DNA of 10,834 nt from Candidatus Kuenenbacteria bacterium GW2011_GWA2_42_15 (GCA_000998185.1 LCCW01000038.1:1-10834); one strand, 5' to 3'; counted from the first letter of the stretch, positions 4,269 to 10,597 are shown. Program-made: numbers and translations. Notes: a model not told the origin generated them from the sequence alone.

Positions 4269-5327
4269 ATGCGCGTTGGCGGGCCGGCCAGATATTTCGT
4301 GGAAGTAAAAAATGCCGATGAGCTGAAAGACGGTTTTGACTGGGCCAAAGACAGAAATCTGCCGGTTTTTATTTTGGGCGGCGGCAGCAATCTAGTCGTG
4401 AGCGACCGAGGTTTTCCCGGTTTGGTCATACGCCCAAATATTCTCGGCTTTGAAGTTGTAGGCGAAGACGGCAATCGGGTGTTATTAAAAGTCGGCGCCG
4501 GTGAAGTTTGGGACAAAGTGGTGGAGTATGCTGTTTCCCGCGGTTGGTGGGGGATTGAAAATTTGTCTCTTATCCACGGCTCTGTCGGTGGCCTGACCGT
4601 GCAAAATGCCGGCGCTTATGGCGCGGAAATCGGTGAGGTTGTGGCGCAAGTTGAAGTCTATGATTCAGTTGCCAGAATAATTAGAGAGTTCGCCAAAGAC
4701 GACTGTTATTTCACTTATCGCTCCAGTTTTTTTCAAAGAGCCGGCCATTGCATTATTACTTCAGTCGTTCTCTCTTTAAAAAAAACCGGCACGCCCAACA
4801 TCAATTATCCTGATGTTGCCAAATATTTTGCCGAAAAAAATATTACTTCCCCCACCTTGTCTGATGTGCGCTCGGCCATTGTTTTTATTCGTCAAAATAA
4901 ATTACCTGATCCTGGCGAAATCGGCAGCGCCGGTTCGTTTTTCAAAAATTTACTGTTAAGCACAGGGGAGTATCAAAAGCTGAAAGAAAAAATTTCCGTC
5001 AACTTCGGGTCGGAAACGACAAACAAACTGGAGGAGATGAAAAATAGATTTGTCACCTCAAACGGCATAAAAATCCCTTCAGCCTGGCTGGTTGAGCTGT
5101 GCGGTTTAAAAGGCGCCTCGGTCAGTGGCGCGGCGATTTACGAAAAACAAGCTTTGATTATTGTCAATAAAAATAATCAAGCCACTGCCGACGATGTTCT
5201 CCAGCTTTTTAAAAAGGTTCGCCAGACCGTTTATGCCCGGGTTGGCCTGGCGCTTTTGCCCGAGCCGGTTATGGTCGGTTTTAGCGAACAAGAGCTGGCG
5301 GAGTATTTTCAGCTGGAAGCAAGATAA
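4269..5327 (+). CDS. murB: UDP-N-acetylenolpyruvoylglucosamine reductase (MurB, type I)
   Basis: MurB uses FAD and NADPH to reduce UDP-GlcNAc-enolpyruvate to UDP-MurNAc in the cytoplasm, early in peptidoglycan synthesis. The product has the FAD-binding signatures LGGGSNLVVSD and GSVGGLTVQNAGAYGAE. It also has TYRSSFF with the active-site Arg, KLPDP, the catalytic Ser in GSAGSFFKN, GAAIYEKQALIIVN, and the C-terminal Glu in LLPEPVMVGF. The YRSSFF insert and overall length fit type I (E. coli-like) MurB. IHGSVGG replaces the usual IPGSVGG. The start is uncertain. ATG 4269 is the first ordinary codon, but family similarity (IPLKNLTTMRVGGPA) extends back to about 4245, right up to the tRNA end. 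CTG 4251 or ATA 4245 may be used, or the original 5' end was lost. No Shine-Dalgarno sequence is visible. Confidence 0.93.
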   Translation: MRVGGPARYFVEVKNADELKDGFDWAKDRNLPVFILGGGSNLVVSDRGFPGLVIRPNILGFEVVGEDGNRVLLKVGAGEVWDKVVEYAVSRGWWGIENLSLIHGSVGGLTVQNAGAYGAEIGEVVAQVEVYDSVARIIREFAKDDCYFTYRSSFFQRAGHCIITSVVLSLKKTGTPNINYPDVAKYFAEKNITSPTLSDVRSAIVFIRQNKLPDPGEIGSAGSFFKNLLLSTGEYQKLKEKISVNFGSETTNKLEEMKNRFVTSNGIKIPSAWLVELCGLKGASVSGAAIYEKQALIIVNKNNQATADDVLQLFKKVRQTVYARVGLALLPEPVMVGFSEQELAEYFQLEAR

Positions 5328-5340
5328 GTAAATTAAGTAG

Positions 5341-5360
5341 GGGCGGTTCACGAACCGCCC
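5341..5360 (+). terminator. Hairpin after murB, probable terminator
   Basis: GGGCGGTTC (5341-5349) and GAACCGCCC (5352-5360) form a perfect 9-bp stem 13 bp after the murB stop. The following sequence (AGCATAATTATTTT) is AT-rich but has no clean U tract, so a REP-like repeat is the alternative. Confidence 0.5.
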
Positions 5361-5450
5361 AGCATAATTATTTTAATGAATTTAACGAATTAACGGATTT
5401 TTGTATTGCTGATTAGGTAATAGATTGGGAAAAAGGCAATGGGCAGCTTT

Positions 5451-5655
5451 CCCCCCCTCTTTTGAGGAGGGGTCTCCCGATGGCCATCGGGGCGGGGTGG
5501 TGGGACAATTCTGCCACAAGCTAATGGAGATTCAGTAGAAATAATAGTGGCTTATATTCTCTTCGGTAATTAACCAAATTATAACAGTGGGAATATCCCA
5601 CCACCCCCTACCCGTTCAATCTCCCACTGGGAGATTTGAACTCAAAGAGGAGGGG
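5451..5655. mobile_element. MITE/REP-pair-like inverted-repeat element
   Basis: Outer arms CCCCCCCTCTTTTGAG (5451-5466) and CTCAAAGAGGAGGGG (5641-5655) are imperfect inverted repeats. The inner arms GGGGTGGTGGGA (5494-5505) and TCCCACCACCCC (5596-5607) are perfect 12-bp inverted repeats. Each half carries its own hairpin: the palindrome CCCGATGGCCATCGGG (5476-5491) on the left, and TTCAATCTCCC/GGGAGATTTGAA (5615-5640) on the right. This resembles two REP/RAYT-type repeats in opposite orientation around a 90-bp core with no gene. It fills most of the 408-bp gap between murB and dnaG. Confidence 0.7.
5587..5601 (+). repeat. Small hairpin at the inner edge of the element
   Basis: GTGGGA-ATA-TCCCAC is a perfect 6-bp stem with a 3-nt loop. 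Its right arm is shared with the inner inverted repeat (5596-5607), so it can fold locally or pair with 5494-5505. Confidence 0.6.
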
Positions 5656-5735
5656 AAAAGAAATCCCCTTGTTCTGAGTTTTTAAAATTGAATCATTGAA
5701 AATTGTTTTAAAATTTAGAATTTAAAATTATAAAG

Positions 5736-7568
5736 ATGCTCTCTAATGTTGAAGAAATAAAATCCAAACTGGATATTGTGGATGTGATTCAGGAATACTT
5801 CCCCTTAAAACAAGCTGGGGTCAACTTCAAGGCGAATTGTCCTTTTCATCAGGAAAAGACGCCGTCTTTTATGGTCTCCCGCGAACGACAGATGTGGTAT
5901 TGCTTCGGCTGCAACATCGGCGGCGATATGTTTACTTTTTTGCAAAAAATGGAAAATATTGAATTCCCCGAAGCCTTAAAAATATTTGCTGGCAAAGCCG
6001 GCGTGGAATTAAAATACCAGGATCCGAAAACAACCAATCTCAAAACAAGGATTTTAAACATAAACGAAGTCGCCGCCGCTTGGTTTAACAGTCAACTTTT
6101 TACCTCTGCCGCCGGCGCGCGCGCTTTGAAATATTTGCAAGAAACTCGCGGCCTTGACGATAAAATCATCAAAGATTGGCAGCTGGGTTACGCCCTTGAC
6201 AGTTGGGACGCCCTTGGCAATCATCTGAAAAGCAGGGGATTTTTAAAAGAGGAAATTATTCAAAGCGGTTTGGTTGTTTTAAAATCAGGCGGCTACGAAT
6301 ATCGTGATCGTTTCCGCGATCGCGTCATGTTTCCCATTCTGGATTATCACGGCAACGCGGTCGGCTTTACCGGCCGCACCATGAAAACTGACGAGCAGGC
6401 CAAATATGTCAATACGCCGCAAACCATGCTTTACAACAAATCAGAAGTTATTTTTGGTCTTTATTATGCCAAGCAGTTGATCAAAGAAAAAGACGCCGTG
6501 GTCATTGTTGAAGGCAATATGGATGTTATCGGTTCCTTTCAAAGCGGAGTTAAAAATGTGGTGGCCGTTTCCGGTACCGCGCTTACCCGCGAGCAAATAA
6601 AGATTTTGCAGCGCTATACCAATAATATTATTTTTTCTTTTGACGCTGACGCGGCCGGACTGCGCGCCGCCGAGCGCTCCATCAGCCTGGCCTGGCAAGA
6701 AGGAGCGAATGTTAAAGTCGCTCCAATACCGAAAGATCTTGCTAAAGACCCGGATGAATTGGCCAGGAAAGATCCGGCGGCCTGGCTCAATCTGGTAGCC
6801 AACGCTCTGCCCGCCATGGATTATTTTTTTAATTTGAATTTGGCCGACTACCAACCTGACAATATTGAAAACAAAAAAATTGTCGCCAAAAATTTGCTCA
6901 ATCTCATCATCCAGCTGGCCAATCCGATTGAGCAGGATTTTTATTTAAAAAAATTATCCGAGAAATTAAATGTTATGGAAGCCACATTGCGCGATCTCGT
7001 CAAGAACGCCAAAAACAGAATGACCGCCCAGCAACCCGGCGCGTCAGCTCAAAGTTCTCCGAACACCGTTCGCCCCACTGATGAAAAATCAGCTCGCGCC
7101 CTTCATCTTTTGGCGTTAATGCTTCTTGATCGCGACTATGCCAGCTATATCAGCGAGTCGTTTCCGTCAGAATATTTGCCAATGGCATGGCAGGAGCCGT
7201 ATCGGCTTTTGGTCATCTATTACACCAAGCAAACAACCGGTGAGTCATCCGCGGACCCGATTGATTTTCTTATCAAAAACAATCCCAGATTGACAAGCTT
7301 GGCGAATAGTTTGATAATGAAGAAAGAAGAGTTGCGCGAGCTCTCATACGCCGAAGCCGTTGGTGAAATAAAACAACTGATCCGTAAATTCAAAGAAATT
7401 TTTATTAAAAATAGAAATGTTTTAATAAAGAAAGAAATTCAAGACCTGGAAAGTCTTTTGCCGCAATTGCCCAGGCCTGAAGAAAGAGCCCCGCATGAAG
7501 AAAAAATTAAAGAGCTGATGACCGAATTTAACGAACTATCCGCTGCGCTTAAAGACACGGATTTTTAA
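5736..7568 (+). CDS. dnaG: DNA primase DnaG
   Basis: DnaG synthesises RNA primers for lagging-strand and origin replication at the replisome. The 610-residue product has the CHC2 zinc domain with C35, H38, C56 and C59 in the usual C-x2-H-x17-C-x2-C spacing. The catalytic core contains DRFRDRVMFPI and GNAVGFTGR. The Toprim domain has the Glu at E259 (VIVEGNMD) and the metal-binding DxD at D303/D305 (SFDADAAG). A helical C-terminal region follows, with VNALPAMDYFFNLNL and a helicase-binding-like tail. Length is close to the E. coli enzyme (about 580). No Shine-Dalgarno sequence precedes the ATG; the leader is AT-rich. The stop is 8 nt from rpoD, the same partner as in the classical rpsU-dnaG-rpoD operon, without rpsU. 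Confidence 0.97.
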   Translation: MLSNVEEIKSKLDIVDVIQEYFPLKQAGVNFKANCPFHQEKTPSFMVSRERQMWYCFGCNIGGDMFTFLQKMENIEFPEALKIFAGKAGVELKYQDPKTTNLKTRILNINEVAAAWFNSQLFTSAAGARALKYLQETRGLDDKIIKDWQLGYALDSWDALGNHLKSRGFLKEEIIQSGLVVLKSGGYEYRDRFRDRVMFPILDYHGNAVGFTGRTMKTDEQAKYVNTPQTMLYNKSEVIFGLYYAKQLIKEKDAVVIVEGNMDVIGSFQSGVKNVVAVSGTALTREQIKILQRYTNNIIFSFDADAAGLRAAERSISLAWQEGANVKVAPIPKDLAKDPDELARKDPAAWLNLVANALPAMDYFFNLNLADYQPDNIENKKIVAKNLLNLIIQLANPIEQDFYLKKLSEKLNVMEATLRDLVKNAKNRMTAQQPGASAQSSPNTVRPTDEKSARALHLLALMLLDRDYASYISESFPSEYLPMAWQEPYRLLVIYYTKQTTGESSADPIDFLIKNNPRLTSLANSLIMKKEELRELSYAEAVGEIKQLIRKFKEIFIKNRNVLIKKEIQDLESLLPQLPRPEERAPHEEKIKELMTEFNELSAALKDTDF

Positions 7569-7576
7569 TTTGCCTT

Positions 7577-8905
7577 ATGATTTTGGAAAAACAAAAGAAG
7601 AGACCCGCACAAGTCGGGCATAAACAAAAACCTCATTTTAAAAATATTTTTAAAAAAAATAATTTTAAACCAATGAAGAAAAAAAATAAAGTCAAAAAAT
7701 TCAACCGGCCGAAAACTAAATTCAAAATTTTGCGGCCAAAAAAGAAATTCATAATCAGCCATTCAAAAAATAAGGCCAAAAAGCCATGGCCCAAAATTCC
7801 GCCAGCCGAAACCAAATTTCCCGAGGAGGCCGCAACGACTCTTATTAATAAAGGCAAACTCCGCGGGTTTGTGACCGAGTCGGAAATTATTTACGCTTTT
7901 CCGGAAATTGAAGCATACATGGACCAGGTGGAAGAAGTGCTTTATCGCCTTGATCGCTTGAGCATTAATATTATTGAAAAAGAGATTGGTTTTTTGACTT
8001 CCGATAAAGCGCGCAAGGATATTCTGGATGAAATTGGGATCAAGTCCGACAAAAAGAAAGTGGATTTGACTGACATTTCCTCCGATTCCATCCAGATGTA
8101 CCTGCGAGAAATCGGCAAAGCTCCCTTGCTTCACACCGAGGAAGAAACGCAATTGGCGAAAAGAAAAGAGAAGGGGGATAAAGAAGCGTCCAGAAAAATT
8201 ATTCAATCTAATCTGCGTTTGGTTGTTTCCATCGCCAAAAAATTTGTCGGCCGCGGCGGCCTGACTCTTTTAGATTTAATTCAGGAAGGCAACATTGGTC
8301 TTTTCCGCGCCGTTGAGAAATTTGACTATCGCAAGGGTTACAAATTTTCCACTTACGCCACCTGGTGGATTCGCCAAGCCATCACCCGGGCCTTGGCCGA
8401 TCAGTCGCGCACCATCAGAATTCCTGTTCATATGGTGGAAACCATAAATAAATTTCAACAAGTGCAACGGCGTCTGATTCAGGATTTGGGCCGTGAGCCG
8501 TTGGCCGATGAAATTGCCGCTGAAATGGGCGAGGATATTGAAAAAATCAACCACATTATGCAAATTTCCCAAGACACGGTTTCTTTGGAAACCTCAGTCG
8601 GCGACGATGGCGACGATGACGCCAAGCTCTCTGATTTTATTGAGGACACGAAAACCATAAGCCCGGCCAAGGCCGCTTCCCTGCGGCTTTTAGCCGAACA
8701 TGTTAAAAGCATCATAGAAGAATTAACCCCGCGCGAACGCAAAATCCTGGAAATGCGTTTTGGCTTAATTGACGGCGTGGCGCATACCCTGGAAGAGGTC
8801 GGCCAGGAATTTGGCGTGACCCGCGAACGGATCAGGCAAATTGAAACCAAAGCGCTGGAAAAAATCCAGCAACATCTTGACATGAAGAAGCTGAAAGACT
8901 ATTAA
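7577..8905 (+). CDS. rpoD: Primary sigma factor RpoD/SigA
   Basis: This is the housekeeping sigma70-family factor that directs RNA polymerase to -10/-35 promoters. In the 442-residue product a helical region 1.1-like segment lies at about 85-150. Region 1.2 starts near 171 (SIQMYLREIGKAPLL). Regions 2.1-2.4 lie near 213-287 (NLRLVVSIAKKFVGRGGLTL; DLIQEGNIGLFRAVEKFDY; KFSTYATWWIRQAITRA). Region 3.2 is the acidic GDDGDDDAKLSDFIED, and region 4.2 is the HTH at about 404-433 (TLEEVGQEFGVTRERIRQIE). The first 74 residues are unusual, with 26 lysines and three arginines. An internal ATG at codon 33 (7673) could be the true start and would remove half of this tail. The promoters seen in this window match its expected specificity. 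Confidence 0.97.
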   Translation: MILEKQKKRPAQVGHKQKPHFKNIFKKNNFKPMKKKNKVKKFNRPKTKFKILRPKKKFIISHSKNKAKKPWPKIPPAETKFPEEAATTLINKGKLRGFVTESEIIYAFPEIEAYMDQVEEVLYRLDRLSINIIEKEIGFLTSDKARKDILDEIGIKSDKKKVDLTDISSDSIQMYLREIGKAPLLHTEEETQLAKRKEKGDKEASRKIIQSNLRLVVSIAKKFVGRGGLTLLDLIQEGNIGLFRAVEKFDYRKGYKFSTYATWWIRQAITRALADQSRTIRIPVHMVETINKFQQVQRRLIQDLGREPLADEIAAEMGEDIEKINHIMQISQDTVSLETSVGDDGDDDAKLSDFIEDTKTISPAKAASLRLLAEHVKSIIEELTPRERKILEMRFGLIDGVAHTLEEVGQEFGVTRERIRQIETKALEKIQQHLDMKKLKDY

Positions 8906-8940
8906 AGGCAAAAGGTAAAAGGCAAAGGGCAAAAATAAAA
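8906..8940 (+). repeat. Purine-rich repeat, left flank of the four-helix-bundle gene
   Basis: Several imperfect copies of AAAGGCAAAAGG follow the rpoD stop immediately. The 11-mer AAAGGGCAAAA (8924-8934) occurs as its exact reverse complement at 9360-9370 on the far side of the next gene. Confidence 0.6.
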
Positions 8941-8960
8941 AATCAAATTATTAGACGCTT

Positions 8961-9335
8961 ATGGATTATCAAAATAATACTCGTAATCCAGAAGACTTGT
9001 ATGCCAGAATAAAGAAATTTGTGGTTGAGGTTATTCGCTTGGTGGAAAAATTGCCTCACGATACCATAGGCTATAGAATTGGCGGCCAGTTGGTTGATTC
9101 GTCCGGGTCCATTGGTGCGAATTATGCCGAAGCACAAAGCTCAAGAAGTAAAAAAGAATTCGGTGCCATTTGCGGTATTGCCTTGAAAGAATCAAAGGAG
9201 ACATTATTCTGGTTGGAAATCATCAAAGATAGTAATATTGTAAACGAAAATTTGGATTCGCTGATTGACGAATGCCAGCAGTTATCAAAAATATTGGCGA
9301 AAATAATAATCAATTGTTACCAAAACCAAAAGTAA
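8961..9335 (+). CDS. Four-helix-bundle protein (23S rRNA IVP/S23-like)
   Basis: The 124-residue product matches the four-helix-bundle family first seen encoded in intervening sequences of 23S rRNA genes and related to bAvd proteins. It has LYARIKKFVVEVIRLVEKLP, YRIGGQLVDSSGSIGANYAEA, KKEFGAICGIALKESKETLFWLE and a final helix after LIDECQQLSKILAKI. It is probably a small basic pentamer-type protein that may bind nucleic acid; a precise role is not known. Here it is free-standing, not inside rRNA. It lies between rpoD and tRNA-Asn, flanked on both sides by inverted AAAGGCAAAAGG-type repeats, which suggests it arrived as a unit. The start ATG has no Shine-Dalgarno sequence. Confidence 0.85.
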   Translation: MDYQNNTRNPEDLYARIKKFVVEVIRLVEKLPHDTIGYRIGGQLVDSSGSIGANYAEAQSSRSKKEFGAICGIALKESKETLFWLEIIKDSNIVNENLDSLIDECQQLSKILAKIIINCYQNQK

Positions 9336-9346
9336 TACAAAAATAT

Positions 9347-9379
9347 TTTGCCTTTTTCCTTTTGCCCTTTTCCTTTTAT
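9347..9379 (-). repeat. Pyrimidine-rich repeat, right flank of the four-helix-bundle gene
   Basis: TTTTGCCTTTTTCC and TTTTGCCCTTTTCC are imperfect copies, in reverse orientation, of the purine-rich repeat at 8906-8940. The run ends 2 bp before tRNA-Asn. Confidence 0.6.
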
Positions 9380-9381
9380 AT

Positions 9382-9453
9382 TCGGGGATAGCTCAGCGGT
9401 AGAGCAACTGGCTGTTAACCAGTGGGTCCAGGGTTCGAATCCCTGTCCCCGAG
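9382..9453 (+). tRNA. tRNA-Asn(GTT)
   Basis: Acceptor TCGGGGA (9382-9388) pairs with TCCCCGA (9446-9452). The D arm is GCTC-AGCGGTA-GAGC and the anticodon stem is ACTGG/CCAGT around CTGTTAA, with anticodon GTT at 9414-9416. The T arm is CAGGG-TTCGAAT-CCCTG, the discriminator is G9453, and CCA is not encoded. A weak TTGTTA-N16-TACAAA promoter at 9314-9341 is possible. The last 18 bases are repeated at 9622-9639. Confidence 0.95.
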
Positions 9454-9485
9454 AAAATCCCGCCACTCGCGAGCGGCGGGATTTT
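9454..9485 (+). terminator. Strong hairpin after tRNA-Asn
   Basis: AAAATCCCGCC (9454-9464) and GGCGGGATTTT (9475-9485) form a perfect 11-bp stem. The loop itself contains the palindrome CTCGCGAG. The stem ends in TTTT and starts immediately after the tRNA, so it probably acts as terminator. Confidence 0.75.
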
Positions 9486-9621
9486 GATTGCGGAAGAAAG
9501 CCAACTGCTTGGCTTTCGCCAGGGATTCGAAAGCCGGAGCGATGTGCGGCGAGCGAAGAAGCGAGCCGCACCGCGAGGCGGGGTCGCGACCGAGCGAGTG
9601 GAAGCGAGTGAGAGTTGTGAC
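9454..9621 (+). mobile_element. GC-rich structured insert bounded by tRNA-Asn 3' ends
   Basis: This 168-bp stretch separates the tRNA-Asn 3' end from its repeat. It has no credible gene. It holds the terminator hairpin, and GGCTTTC (9511-9517), which can pair with either GAAAGCC (9496-9502) or, as GGCTTTCG, with CGAAAGCC (9528-9535). It also holds a T-arm-like CCAGGGATTCGAA (9519-9531), a GTGCGGC/GCCGCAC stem (9544-9550/9565-9571), the palindrome GGTCGCGACC (9582-9591), and two related direct repeats of the GAGCGA-GAAGCGAG type (9551-9565, 9592-9608). It is denser in structure and GC than its surroundings, which fits an inserted non-coding element. Mobility is inferred. Confidence 0.5.
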
Positions 9622-9639
9622 CGAATCCCTGTCCCCGAG
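9622..9639 (+). repeat. Duplicated 3' end of tRNA-Asn (attachment-site-like repeat)
   Basis: CGAATCCCTGTCCCCGAG is identical to 9436-9453, covering the T loop to the discriminator base. It lies 186 bp downstream. This is the arrangement expected for attL/attR of an element integrated at the 3' end of a tRNA gene. Confidence 0.85.
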
Positions 9640-9665
9640 CCATCCTAGTGCGCGTTTCGAGAGAC

Positions 9666-9742
9666 CCGCCTGCCTGCCGGCAGGCAGGTTTCCGTCCCGC
9701 CTTCGTCCCGCAGCTGCGGGACTACGGCGAGGCAGGCGGAAA
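9666..9742. repeat. Cluster of strong palindromes (REP-like)
   Basis: CCTGCCTGCCGGCAGGCAGG (9669-9688) is a perfect 20-bp palindrome. GTCCCGCAGCTGCGGGAC (9705-9722) is a perfect 18-bp palindrome. CCGCCTGCC (9666-9674) can alternatively pair with GGCAGGCGG (9731-9739), and GTTTCCG with CGGAAAC outside the second palindrome. The cluster can therefore fold in more than one way. It has no coding value. Confidence 0.8.
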
Positions 9743-9782
9743 CGCTTCAGAAGCGCATATTAGAGTTGGCGTATATAAATGC

Positions 9783-9808
9783 AAAAAGCACCGGAAAGGG
9801 TGTTTTTT
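9783..9808 (+). terminator. Intrinsic terminator
   Basis: AAAAAGCACC (9783-9792) pairs with GGTGTTTTTT (9799-9808) around GGAAAG, with one G-U pair, and the stem ends in a U tract. It closes the tRNA-Asn/repeat region before the radC remnant. Confidence 0.65.
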
Positions 9809-9865
9809 GTGTTTGGTTTTTCTTTACTTTTTGGGTAAAATATGTGAACTTAACATTAAGTCCTA

Positions 9866-10092
9866 ATGAAAATAAAAGATTTGCCAAAAGTTGACAGACC
9901 GCGGGAAAAATTGGAAAAATACGGTCCCGAGCGACTTTCCGATTCGGGACTTTTGGCGATTCTGTCGCGAACTGGGAGCGCCGGTATGAATGTCATTGAG
10001 CTATCAGTGTTCAAAGCCGGCCAAATGTTTGGCGAACAGCCCTCGCATTGACGCTTGAAGAATTAAACCAATCAGTATTCGTAAATCAATAA
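9866..10092 (+). pseudogene. radC: radC (UPF0758) N-terminal fragment, frameshifted
   Basis: The first frame (9866-10051) begins with MKIKDLPKVDRPREKLEKYG, then PERLSDSGLLAILSRTG and GMNVIELS. This is the start of the RadC/UPF0758 family, with its helix-hairpin-helix-type N-terminal domain. It runs into a TGA at 10049-10051. The neighbouring frame continues the family with ALTLEELNQ (from 10045) and stops at 10090-10092, so an indel near 10040-10045 broke the gene. The whole JAB/MPN metalloprotease-like C-terminal domain of about 120 residues is absent; a RhuM gene follows instead. A weak -35/-10 pair (TTGGTT 9813-9818, TAAAAT 9836-9841) lies upstream. Full-length family members are about 220-230 residues. 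Confidence 0.8.
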
Positions 10093-10104
10093 GTTTCTAG
10101 CATT

Positions 10105-10509
10105 ATGAAAAAAATACCAGACAATCAAATCGCATTTTACCAAACGCCGGGCGGCTCGGTGAATATTGAAGTTTTTTACGCTGAAGAAAATATTTGGCTG
10201 ACGCAAAAAAGGATGGCAGAGCTTTTTGACACGACTGTGCCGAATATTAATATGCATTTAAAAAATATTTTTAAAAGTGAAGAATTGGATAAGAATTCAG
10301 TTATTAAGGATTTCTTAATAACTGCCTCGGACGGAAAGAATTATAAGACCAAATTCTATTCACTTGAAGCCATTATTGCAGTTGGTTATCGGGTAAATTC
10401 CGAGCGGGGCACGCAATTCCGCCAGTGGGCGACTATGGATTTTCAAAAAGCATACCAGCGTCAGCCGTTTTTAGATTTTTTAAAGGAATTTCTGCCAGAT
10501 GATTTTTAA
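10105..10509 (+). CDS. RhuM family protein, C-terminally truncated
   Basis: The 134-residue product has the family N-terminus: IAFYQTPGGSVNIEVFYAEE, NIWLTQKRMAELFDTTVPNI with an HTH-like segment, HLKNIF, then FLITASDGKNYKTKFYSLEA and IIAVGYRVNSERGTQFRQWAT. RhuM-type 'virulence' proteins are usually above 300 residues and are found in accessory and defence regions; their biochemical role is poorly known. Here the conserved part ends at WAT. It is followed by an unrelated tail (FQKAYQRQPFLDFLKEF) and a stop, so an internal deletion probably removed the C-terminal half. It may be a pseudogene. It follows the radC fragment by 12 nt and ends 18 bp before a terminator. Confidence 0.75.
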   Translation: MKKIPDNQIAFYQTPGGSVNIEVFYAEENIWLTQKRMAELFDTTVPNINMHLKNIFKSEELDKNSVIKDFLITASDGKNYKTKFYSLEAIIAVGYRVNSERGTQFRQWATMDFQKAYQRQPFLDFLKEFLPDDF

Positions 10510-10527
10510 AATATTTTTGTTAGATAC

Positions 10528-10557
10528 AAAACGCCAATTTTAGCCCGGCGTTTTTTT
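10528..10557 (+). terminator. Intrinsic terminator after the RhuM gene
   Basis: AAAACGCC (10528-10535) pairs with GGCGTTTT (10547-10554) around an 11-nt loop, followed by more T (to 10557). Confidence 0.75.
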
Positions 10558-10597
10558 GTTTGATTAGATTTGAGAGTGCTTTTTAAAAATTATCAAG

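Noticed and set aside
5696..5735. dnaG promoter in the AT-rich leader
   Set aside because: TTGAAA at 5696 has no acceptable -10 at 16-18 bp. Several AT-rich hexamers exist but none is convincing.
6441..6854. Long - strand frames opposite dnaG and rpoD (such as 6441-6854, 7763-8206, 8479-8883)
   Set aside because: They are shadows of strongly conserved + strand genes, with no family resemblance, promoter or ribosome binding site.
9317..9643. 108-residue - strand reading frame across tRNA-Asn
   Set aside because: It contains RGQGFEPWTHWLTASCSTAE, which is simply the antisense translation of the tRNA, plus translated palindromes. It is not a gene.
9640..9668. Possible second tRNA remnant (CCTAGTGCGCG, TTTCGAGAGACC)
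   Set aside because: The pieces recall D-arm and T-arm sequences, but no cloverleaf can be drawn around them.
9348..9866. Several + strand frames (9348-9611, 9488-9763, 9648-9866)
   Set aside because: They translate the tRNA, the GC-rich insert and the 9669-9722 palindromes. Their composition is repeat-like, they match no family and they overlap each other.
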